Positions 44,607 through 51,553 of a stretch of DNA of 64,000 nucleotides are shown here, one piece after another. Within the stretch, counting starts at the first letter, position 1; each line of letters opens with the position of its first letter. The translations under genes were made by a program, and so were the position numbers. The notes under the pieces were generated by a model. It was not told where the DNA came from, did no database searches, and saw only the letters and a list, made by a program, of their open reading frames with translations. This DNA comes from Brucella tritici (GTDB lineage: Bacteria > Pseudomonadota > Alphaproteobacteria > Rhizobiales > Rhizobiaceae), in assembly GCF_008932295.1 (NCBI RefSeq), contig NZ_WBWA01000001.1:310001-374000 (forward strand). The letters run 5' to 3'.

Positions 44607-45470
44607 CTACTGGATGAAGTTGACCGTCACGTCTTCAGGCTTTACGCCGCTTGCAGCGATTTCAGCCTGATAGATTTTCTTGGTTTCACCGGAGTCCGTC
44701 ATGTAGGCGAAGGCGGTTTCGAGAAAATCGCGCCAGCGCTGATCTTGCTGTGGCGGGATGGCCGCCAGAATAGGCAGATAGATTGCCGGGCCATCCAGAA
44801 GCTTCACCTGTCCCTTGCGCATTTTTGCACGCGCCGCATCGGCATTGGACGGCGTCGCTATCGTCCCGTCGATCTGACCGGTCTGAAAAGCAGCCATGAC
44901 TTCAGAGGTCGAAGGGAAACGCTGCACGCTCGCATTCGGTGCATGTTCCTGCAGCATGGAATCAAAATTGGTACCATTCACGATCCCAAGTTTCACTTCA
45001 GACTTGTTCAGATCAGACCAGCTATTGGCAGGCAGATCGTCGCGCCCGAAGAATACGACGCCGTATTTATAAACCGGCGTATGAATGAACTCGACTGCAG
45101 CGGCACGCTGCGGGGTGCCATCAAGCCCAAAGAAAAGATCAACCTGCCCGGTCTGGATCGCGGCAATTGCACCGGACCACGACAATTCGACGATCTCTAC
45201 TTTTGCGCCGAGTGAATCGGCAATGCGCTGGCCTATGATCACAGCCACGCCGCGCCAGGTATCGCTGCCCTGTTTGACGCCGACATCCCCCTTCCCGAGT
45301 GCATCCTTGTAGGAGAACGGTGCATATGGAGCTACGCCTAGGCGTACGGTTTTGGTTTCATTGATACGCTGCCAGACAGATTCCTGCGCCTTGGTCGGCA
45401 TTGCCGAAGCCGCAATCATCAAAAGCCCGGCCAGCACGGGCACCCATAAGCGCGCAAACAGATGCTTCAT
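44607..45470 (-). CDS. Polar amino acid ABC transporter binding protein
   Basis: A 287-residue exported protein of solute-binding family 3. The signal peptide ends near PTKAQESVW (residue 24). The mature chain starts KTVRLGVAPYAPFSYKD, the type II fold ligand-pocket pattern, with VDLFFGLDGTPQRAAAVEFIHTP near residue 115 and IDGTIATPSNADA near residue 193. The pocket lacks the full Arg-Asp set I would expect for a classical alpha-amino acid, but I cannot judge that without alignment. GGAGGA lies six bases before ATG 45470. Its promoter carries a composite operator shared with the HemB-like operon. Confidence 0.91.
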   Translation of the reverse strand: MKHLFARLWVPVLAGLLMIAASAMPTKAQESVWQRINETKTVRLGVAPYAPFSYKDALGKGDVGVKQGSDTWRGVAVIIGQRIADSLGAKVEIVELSWSGAIAAIQTGQVDLFFGLDGTPQRAAAVEFIHTPVYKYGVVFFGRDDLPANSWSDLNKSEVKLGIVNGTNFDSMLQEHAPNASVQRFPSTSEVMAAFQTGQIDGTIATPSNADAARAKMRKGQVKLLDGPAIYLPILAAIPPQQDQRWRDFLETAFAYMTDSGETKKIYQAEIAASGVKPEDVTVNFIQ

Positions 45471-45526
45471 TTGTTCCTCCTCCTCTTTTTTTGCGCGAAA
45501 TTGCGTCTCGCGCATATCTTTCTTTT

Positions 45527-45568
45527 GTTGCGTATATCACATCATGATGCATATATTGCATCATGATG
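45527..45568. promoter_or_regulatory. Composite operator A, probable IclR target
   Basis: GTTGCGTAT (45527-45535), seven bases, CATGATGCA (45543-45551), five bases, TGCATC (45557-45562). The larger stretch 45540-45568 is a 12-5-12 perfect inverted repeat in which CATCATGATG, itself a palindrome, occurs twice. It lies 57 bases before the amino-acid binding-protein start. The same composite with identical spacing occurs at 50190-50225. Confidence 0.75.
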
Positions 45569-45694
45569 GTTATTTGTGTCAAGCAACCCGGCTACTGTCC
45601 CGCCGCTTTTCCATCTGCTCATTTTGTGTTGATTGCCCGATCTGAACGGACGTGACTGCCCGGCCTCACCTGCGTGGACGGAGCAGCCAAAACC

Positions 45695-46408
45695 TCATCG
45701 TCCCGGTCGCGCTTCCATACGTGTTTTGAAATTAAGAAGCGCTTTTTTGACCCTGCCTTCGTCTTCCTGCGTTTCCGGCGAAGACAACATCGCGATCCCG
45801 ACCGCTATTTCCAGTCGTGGGTCCCCTGTCAGGCATACCGCATAAGAGACAACGCCATGCGCCAATTCATTACGGGACATGGCAAACCCCTCGTGGCGAA
45901 TCTTTTCCACTTTCGGCAAAAACTTGTCCTTGTTGGGACTGTCTTTCAGCAACTCAGTCAATTCCGGTTGCGACTTGCGCGCGAGCAACACCTTGCCGAG
46001 CGAGCTGATGTCCGCCGGAATACGCGCACCTATGTCAAATGAGAGGTTCACGGCATTGTCCCGATGACGATGGCTATCGGCAATAACAAGTTCTGCTCCG
46101 TCGAGAAGCCCGATACAAGCTGTCCGCTTTGCATCCTCAACCAGTTCCGGCAGGCAGGAGTGAACCCAATCGAAATAATTGAAACTCTGCTGTGCGAATG
46201 CGCCAAGTTGAATCGCCAGCACCCCAAGCTGATATTTGGCACTGCGGCTGTCCTGTAAAAGAAGCCCCTCCTTACGCAGAGACGCCAGCAAACGCGATGC
46301 GGTGCTTCGGTTCAACCCCAGATGCCGAGCCACTTCGGAAACGGAAACCTCGCCGTCAGACCGCATGAGCAGTTTCAGGACTTCAACGACATTTTCCGCA
46401 ACCTTCAT
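45695..46408 (-). CDS. IclR-family transcriptional regulator
   Basis: A 237-residue regulator with an N-terminal winged helix (VSVSEVARHLGLNRSTASRLLASL near residues 22-45) and a C-terminal IclR effector domain (IGARIPADISSLGKVLLA near residue 120, HGVVSYAVCLTGDPR near residue 180). ATG 46408 follows AGAAGGAA; an extension to 46501 would overlap the oxidase gene. It lies 62 bases after the FAD oxidase and is probably the last gene of the HemB-like operon. It sits between the two operons that share the composite operator and is the obvious candidate to bind it. Confidence 0.92.
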   Translation of the reverse strand: MKVAENVVEVLKLLMRSDGEVSVSEVARHLGLNRSTASRLLASLRKEGLLLQDSRSAKYQLGVLAIQLGAFAQQSFNYFDWVHSCLPELVEDAKRTACIGLLDGAELVIADSHRHRDNAVNLSFDIGARIPADISSLGKVLLARKSQPELTELLKDSPNKDKFLPKVEKIRHEGFAMSRNELAHGVVSYAVCLTGDPRLEIAVGIAMLSSPETQEDEGRVKKALLNFKTRMEARPGR

Positions 46409-46470
46409 GATTGAATTCCTTCTCTTGCTGCAACGTGTTTCGCTATATACAACACGTCGCGCAAAAATGG

Positions 46471-47772
46471 CTAGCTTTTCGGCTGTGGTCGGTCTGCCCA
46501 TGCGTAGTAGCGCGCAGCAATCGGAGTGGTATAACGCTTCATGATACGCGCCTGCAAAGGCACTTCCGGAAAGTCCCGTGCATAGGCTGTTGCCTGATCG
46601 TCGCTCTGCAAAATGCGTTCCGCAGCCTTACGGCCCAGATAAGGCGCGAACAAAAGCCCTCCGAAGCAATAGCCCAGGGCGTAATGCAATCCTTCATGCG
46701 TTCCAAGATGTGGATAGAAATCCCATGTGGCTGCGCATCTCCCGGTCCAGGCATGGGTCAGCTTGACATCCCGCAGAAGTGGCAGAAACGCCCTCATGTC
46801 GCGATGGATCTCCCGGGCAAGGCGCTTCAATCCGAAAATTGGACGCCTGCCGGTTTTGGCGCCATAGAGCAACCGTTTGCCATCGGCTGAAAGCTGCATG
46901 TAGCGCGTGGCGCGCGTATTATCGATATAGGTGCGATTATGCGGCAGGATTTCCCGCGCCAGCCCCTGTGGCAGCTCTTCCGTTGCCACCATATAGGCAT
47001 TGATTGGCAGCAGCCGCCGGTTAAGCCACGGCACCAGATCGTCCGAATAGCCGTTGGTAGCAATGAGCACATCGCGCGCAACGATCGATTGCCGACCAAC
47101 ATGAACAGTCCAGTCACTACCTTTACGTTCCAGGCCACCTACACGTGCATGGCCAATAATCCGAGCGCCCGCGCGCTGCGCGCGTTCCAGCATTGCACGG
47201 GTATATTTAGCCGGATTAAGCGCCGCATTCTCCCGCACGACAACCCCGCCAAAATAGCACTCGGAAGCCATCTCACCGGCTGCACTGCCCGGCACCAGTT
47301 GGTAGTCTTCGCCCAGCAGCTTTCCGCGAGCCTCATATTCCCTCGCCAATCCGTCATAATGCTTCTGGCTCAGCGCGCCAATGAAGCGCCCGGACATACG
47401 AAAATCGCAGTCAAGCTGCTCATCCTTGATACGTGAAACGCTTTCCTGAAAGATTGCGTTCTGTTCCTGAAAGAAAGCAACAGCCTTCTCCTCGCCGACC
47501 GCCCTGGAAAGCAACAATAAAGATTGGCGACCGGCCTTGCCCAGCATTCCGGCATTGCGTGAACTGGCAGCCATGCCCGGCTCTGCAGCATCCAGCACGA
47601 CCACGTCACGACCTGCCGAAGCCAACCGGTGCGCCGCCGACAGGCCGGTCAGACCAGCGCCAACGATGGCAACATCAACCCGGCGCGGGAGTTCTGGCGC
47701 CGCAACAGTGACCATTCCGTCGCTCCAGAAGGGAGTTTCGCGGAAGTCCCGGGAAAGGATATCATTCGACAT
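46471..47772 (-). CDS. FAD-dependent amine/amino acid oxidoreductase (DAO family), copy 1
   Basis: A 433-residue flavoprotein. The dinucleotide motif is VAIVGAGLTGLSAAHRL (G38, G40, G43), followed by ASSRNAGMLGK, which is where covalently or tightly bound FAD is held in this group; the C-terminal catalytic area has GRCAATWDFYPHLG and YALGYCFGGLLFAPYLG. It belongs to the PuuB/glycine oxidase-like branch, which oxidises secondary or primary amines to imine and then carbonyl. It is a clear paralogue of the gene just upstream (shared ASSRNAGMLG, NAAL/NGAV, TYID regions). Sixteen bases separate the two. Substrate unknown. Confidence 0.9.
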   Translation of the reverse strand: MSNDILSRDFRETPFWSDGMVTVAAPELPRRVDVAIVGAGLTGLSAAHRLASAGRDVVVLDAAEPGMAASSRNAGMLGKAGRQSLLLLSRAVGEEKAVAFFQEQNAIFQESVSRIKDEQLDCDFRMSGRFIGALSQKHYDGLAREYEARGKLLGEDYQLVPGSAAGEMASECYFGGVVVRENAALNPAKYTRAMLERAQRAGARIIGHARVGGLERKGSDWTVHVGRQSIVARDVLIATNGYSDDLVPWLNRRLLPINAYMVATEELPQGLAREILPHNRTYIDNTRATRYMQLSADGKRLLYGAKTGRRPIFGLKRLAREIHRDMRAFLPLLRDVKLTHAWTGRCAATWDFYPHLGTHEGLHYALGYCFGGLLFAPYLGRKAAERILQSDDQATAYARDFPEVPLQARIMKRYTTPIAARYYAWADRPQPKS

Positions 47773-47788
47773 GTTCAATCTTTCGAAA

Positions 47789-49102
47789 TCACGAAGCGGG
47801 ACGCATTGAAGCGTGGTCGCGCCAGCCGTAATAGCGGATCACCCGCCTGGTCACTGCGGCATCGAAAGCACGGGCGGGCATGAGTACGCTTGGGAAACTG
47901 CGCGTCTGAAAATCAGTATCGGGCGCTGCCCCGAGAACCTGCTTGGCAAGAATTTCACCAAGATAAGGCGCCATCGCCAGGCCGGAAAAATTATAACCAA
48001 GCGCATAGTGCATACCCTCATGCTGACCGACATGCGGGAAGTGATCCCATGTGACGCCGCAACGTCCACCCCAGGCATTCGTCAGGCGATAGCCTCGCAA
48101 TTGTGGGAACGTCGTCGTCAGATCGTCATAGATCAGACGAGCGGTTTCGCGAATGGGCTGGTTCTTTGGCTCGCCGGTACGTGCGCCGAACACAATGCGC
48201 ATACCGTCAGACGACAGGCGCATCGACATCGGACGGCGCGTGGAGTCTATATAGGTGCGGTTGCGCGGAAACACACTTTGCACAACATCGGTAGGAAGAG
48301 GTTCGGTCGCAACGATATAGCTCTCAATCTGAATGAGACGGCGGGCAATCCATGGGATCAGGCTTGCGGTATAGCCATTGGAACATAGAAGCACATCACG
48401 CGCCCGCACCATGCCATTCGACGTCTCTACCAGAAAGCCCTCTTTTTCTCTCCGGATCGACTGTACGACTGTTTTACCAATGATCGAAGCCCCGGCAGCC
48501 CTGGCGCGTGCAATGAACGCGCGTGTATATTGGCCTGGATGCACCGCACCGTTGTCGTGAACATACACACCGCCGATGAAGCTTTTTGAACCGACTTCGC
48601 TCTGGACACCCTCATCCAGTATGCTGATCTTTTCACCAAGATACTCGGCCCGCGCCTCATACTCAGCGCGAAGCCCATTAAATTGCTGTTGCGTGTGGGC
48701 AACGACAACGCGTCCGTTCTGCTGATAATTGCAGCTGATCTTTTCAGCTTCGATGCGCTCGACAGATGACAGGAACACGCGGTGCAGATCACGGAAATAG
48801 CGGATTGCCACGTCCTGCCCCGCGCTTTTCGACAAGCCTAAAAAGGAATGTTTGGTGTTACGACCAAGCATGCCTGCATTACGCGAACTGGCTCCTTCAC
48901 CGGGCTCCCCGGAATCCAGAACGACGACTCGACGCCCGCTGCGCGACAAATCATGCCCGGCAGTCAGTCCGGTCAAGCCTGCGCCAACGATCAGGACATC
49001 AATCCGAGCAGGCAGCGGTTCAGCGGAAGAGCCCATCTGCGGCAGCGAAGTCAGCCAATAGGACCGGTCCACAAAATCTGGAGTGAAAACAGAGTTTTTC
49101 AC
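47789..49102 (-). CDS. FAD-dependent amine/amino acid oxidoreductase (DAO family), copy 2
   Basis: A 437-residue flavoprotein paralogous to copy 1. The FAD motif is VLIVGAGLTGLTAGHDL (G40, G42, G45), then GASSRNAGMLGRN; the C-terminal part reads GRCGVTWDHFPHVGQHEGMHYALGYNF. GTG 49102 is the start: GGGAGGG precedes it by six bases, and the 44 residues that a longer frame would add lack family sequence. Having two similar oxidases suggests either a heteromeric enzyme or two successive oxidation steps. It follows the HemB-like gene by 32 bases. Confidence 0.9.
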   Translation of the reverse strand: MKNSVFTPDFVDRSYWLTSLPQMGSSAEPLPARIDVLIVGAGLTGLTAGHDLSRSGRRVVVLDSGEPGEGASSRNAGMLGRNTKHSFLGLSKSAGQDVAIRYFRDLHRVFLSSVERIEAEKISCNYQQNGRVVVAHTQQQFNGLRAEYEARAEYLGEKISILDEGVQSEVGSKSFIGGVYVHDNGAVHPGQYTRAFIARARAAGASIIGKTVVQSIRREKEGFLVETSNGMVRARDVLLCSNGYTASLIPWIARRLIQIESYIVATEPLPTDVVQSVFPRNRTYIDSTRRPMSMRLSSDGMRIVFGARTGEPKNQPIRETARLIYDDLTTTFPQLRGYRLTNAWGGRCGVTWDHFPHVGQHEGMHYALGYNFSGLAMAPYLGEILAKQVLGAAPDTDFQTRSFPSVLMPARAFDAAVTRRVIRYYGWRDHASMRPAS

Positions 49103-49134
49103 GATGAGCCCTCCCGTTGATGCGTGAGTGTTTC

Positions 49135-50121
49135 TTATTTCCGGTTCATCATCTGTGCCAGTCGTGGTGCCCAATAGGTAATGACCATATCGGCACCAGC
49201 ACGACGCAGGCAGGTGAACAATTCCATCGCGCATTCCATCTCATCCATCTGCGCACCGTTGGCACCAAAATGGATCATGGCGTAGTCGCCACTGATCGAA
49301 TAGGCAGAAACCGGCAGTTCATAACGGTCTGCCGCCATACGCACCAGATCCATATATGGAATGGCGGGCTTTATGTTGATCATTTCCGCACCCTGAGCCA
49401 CGTCGGCTTCCATGATGCGCAGCGCATCCTTGGCGTTATGCGGCTCAAGGTAAAACACCTTTTTGTCAAAGCCGTAACTAGCGCCCGTTGCCGTCGTTCC
49501 CGTACCGGCCTTGAAGAAAGCCGAATTGTACTTGATCGATGACATCAGCAGCATATCGTCCAGATTCTCAGCATCGAGCGCTTCGCGCGCCGCGCCGACG
49601 CGGCCATCCACCATCGTCGAGCAACACAGGATATCCACGCCAGCCTTGCCCCAGGCAACTGCGGTCCTGGCAACTGAATCGAGCGTTTCCTTGTCGAGAA
49701 TGCGATTGTCGGAATCCAGCACGCCGCCGATCATGTGATCGGTAAAGTAACCCATATAGCTGTCGCCGATGATGACCAGCCTGTCGCCAACCGCATCCTT
49801 CATCCGCTTGGCGGCCTGAACGATGACGCCATTTGCCGAAAAGGCATCGCTCCCCTTGCCGTCGCGGTGCTTCGGAATGCCGATGAGGTAAACAGCCGGC
49901 ACTCCGCACGCCACCAGTTCTCGCGCCTTGTCCGCCACAGCTTCGAGCGGATACCGATAGGTTCCTGGCATCTGGGTCGATTCAACCGGCTCGGAGATAT
50001 TCGCATCGACAGCCATAGGAAATGCAAGATTGCCAGCGTCGGAGATCATTTCGCGAGAGAGAACGCGGCGCGTCTCGGTCAACTTGAAACGGCGATTGCG
50101 TGGAAGCGCTGTGCTAGTCAT
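49135..50121 (-). CDS. Divergent porphobilinogen-synthase (HemB)-like protein
   Basis: A 328-residue TIM-barrel protein related to 5-aminolevulinate dehydratase. Both Schiff-base lysines align: K197 in SSIKYNSAFF and K251 in NIKPAIPYMDLV, and YSISGDYAMI near residue 274 matches the family. But the active-site lid and metal region, normally D-x-x-x-D/C-x-Y-x-x-x-G-H-x-G, reads GDSYMGYFTDHMIGG (119-133); DENG is replaced by SANG (95-98), and the GPFR after the first lysine is absent. So it is unlikely to be the haem-pathway enzyme. GAGGAG precedes ATG 50121. It heads an operon with two FAD oxidases and IclR, suggesting an aldol-type or amine-condensing catabolic or biosynthetic step. Function not known to me. 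Confidence 0.82.
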   Translation of the reverse strand: MTSTALPRNRRFKLTETRRVLSREMISDAGNLAFPMAVDANISEPVESTQMPGTYRYPLEAVADKARELVACGVPAVYLIGIPKHRDGKGSDAFSANGVIVQAAKRMKDAVGDRLVIIGDSYMGYFTDHMIGGVLDSDNRILDKETLDSVARTAVAWGKAGVDILCCSTMVDGRVGAAREALDAENLDDMLLMSSIKYNSAFFKAGTGTTATGASYGFDKKVFYLEPHNAKDALRIMEADVAQGAEMINIKPAIPYMDLVRMAADRYELPVSAYSISGDYAMIHFGANGAQMDEMECAMELFTCLRRAGADMVITYWAPRLAQMMNRK

Positions 50122-50189
50122 GGAACTCCTCATTTGAATTGTGCTCAACCCGGCGCAATTCGTAAATATCGCTACTCTCAGTGCATCGC

Positions 50190-50225
50190 GTTGCGTATCA
50201 TGCAACATGATGCACTTTATGCATC
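50190..50225. promoter_or_regulatory. Composite operator B, probable IclR target
   Basis: GTTGCGTAT (50190-50198), seven bases, CATGATGCA (50206-50214), five bases, TGCATC (50220-50225). All three blocks and both spacers match operator A at 45527. It lies 69 bases before the HemB-like start, in the same orientation relative to the gene as operator A. Confidence 0.75.
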
Positions 50226-50457
50226 TGACTGATTGTGCATGTCAATGGAAAACTTTTGAGATTGGGAGAACTACGAACGCAGACACCGCCTAATCAGCCC
50301 TTGTCACGGTCACTGGAACTGATTGCACGACAGCGAACTGCGAACGGGACTGGAGAAGCGGCTTCAAAGCGCTTATCTGAAACCGCCTTGATGACCGCTC
50401 GCTCGTCGAGCCGATCTTCCCTTTTAAGTTCTTTTTGCGTTCGCCAACGCCGAAGCG

Positions 50458-50471
50458 TTGACTTTTGTCAG
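50458..50471. promoter_or_regulatory. Half-palindrome resembling the mtn operator, at the SorC start
   Basis: TTGACTTTTGTCAG matches 12 of 14 bases of TTGACATTTGACAG at 57482-57495 in the mtnK promoter. It lies six bases before ATG 50477. It may be an autoregulatory site of the SorC protein; weak on its own. Confidence 0.4.
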
Positions 50472-50476
50472 TATCG

Positions 50477-51493
50477 ATGACTAATGTCAGCGCAGCCAAC
50501 GAAAGAACCGCAATGCCTGTCCGACCGAATGACCAGATCATCCACAAGGCCGCCTGGCTCTATTACACGCATGGACTGCGCCAGGACGAAGTAGCCCAGC
50601 GGCTCGAAATCTCTCGCGCCTCGATTGCGATGTATCTGCGCAAGGCCCGCGAAATGGGGATCGTCACGATCTCAACCTCCTCGGAACTGTTCTCAGACGA
50701 TGTGCTGGCGCGTGAACTGGAAGACGCGACAGGCCTGAACACTGTCTGGCTAGTGCCGGAAGATCGTCAGGCAATGGACCCGGCTGCTGAAATGCCGGTC
50801 GTCGCAGCATCTGTTTTCCTTGAGCTCCTCAACAAGGGGGATCGGGTCGGCGTCGCCTGGGGCCGCACCGTCTATCATATTGCCGACGTTATGCCCTTTG
50901 CAGATCTGAGCGGCGTTACCGTTGTTCAGTTGTGCGGCAATCTCGGCGCACCCTATTCCTACCGGCCAGACCAGTGCACCACGGAAATCGCCCGCCGTCT
51001 CAATGCGGAAGGCATCAACTTCTACGCGCCGCTCGTACTTTCGTCCGAGCGCCTTGCCGACGAACTGCGTGGCGAGCCGGTTATCAAGGAACAGCTCGCT
51101 ACGATTTCGGACTGCAATCTCGCGCTCTATTCCGTCGGCGGTATCGAGGATGACAGCCATCTCGTCAAATGCGGCGCGCTTTCAGCCGCAGACATGCACG
51201 CCATGGGCGAAAAGGGTGCTGCCGGGGTCATTGCCGGTCAGTTGATTGACCGCGATGGCCAATGGCTGGATTGCACCCACAACAGGCGCTGCATTTCTGC
51301 CGATCTCGATTCCATTCGCGCCATCAAGAAGCGCATGCTTGTCGTGCAGGAAGACAACAAGTTCGAGCCGCTGGTGGCGGCATTGAAGGGCGGCTTTGCT
51401 TCCCATCTCGTCATTACGACCTCCATGGCGCGTCGGCTTTTGGCCCGCTGGAACAAGGATGGGCGCGGCAAAGACGGTTCAAGCAAGGCTTGA
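50477..51493 (+). CDS. SorC/DeoR-family sugar-responsive regulator
   Basis: A 338-residue regulator with an N-terminal helix-turn-helix (YYTHGLRQDEVAQRLEISRASIAMYL near residues 30-55) and a SorC-type sugar-phosphate-binding domain (GDRVGVAWGRTVYHIADVM near residue 120; NLALYSVGGIED near residue 215). Starts at 50465 (TTG), 50477 (ATG) or 50513 (ATG, MPVRPND) are possible; 50477 is a compromise, and 50513 would put the operator-like sequence entirely in the leader. Sixty bases downstream is the aldolase/dehydrogenase gene. SorC proteins sense phosphorylated sugars, so an intermediate of the adjacent pentose pathway is a likely effector. Confidence 0.88.
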   Translation: MTNVSAANERTAMPVRPNDQIIHKAAWLYYTHGLRQDEVAQRLEISRASIAMYLRKAREMGIVTISTSSELFSDDVLARELEDATGLNTVWLVPEDRQAMDPAAEMPVVAASVFLELLNKGDRVGVAWGRTVYHIADVMPFADLSGVTVVQLCGNLGAPYSYRPDQCTTEIARRLNAEGINFYAPLVLSSERLADELRGEPVIKEQLATISDCNLALYSVGGIEDDSHLVKCGALSAADMHAMGEKGAAGVIAGQLIDRDGQWLDCTHNRRCISADLDSIRAIKKRMLVVQEDNKFEPLVAALKGGFASHLVITTSMARRLLARWNKDGRGKDGSSKA

Positions 51494-51553
51494 GCCTGTA
51501 AAGTTTAGGTCCGCCGATGCCGGACGGGCCGGTTTATCGGGAGGCTGAATACC

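Larger units (their letters stand above)
50122..50476. promoter_or_regulatory. Divergent region between HemB-like operon and SorC gene
   Basis: About 355 bases with no supported gene. It contains composite operator B (50190-50225) for the leftward operon and TTGACTTTTGTCAG (50458-50471) next to the SorC start. The middle (50230-50440) is GC-richer and I see nothing further in it. Confidence 0.6.
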
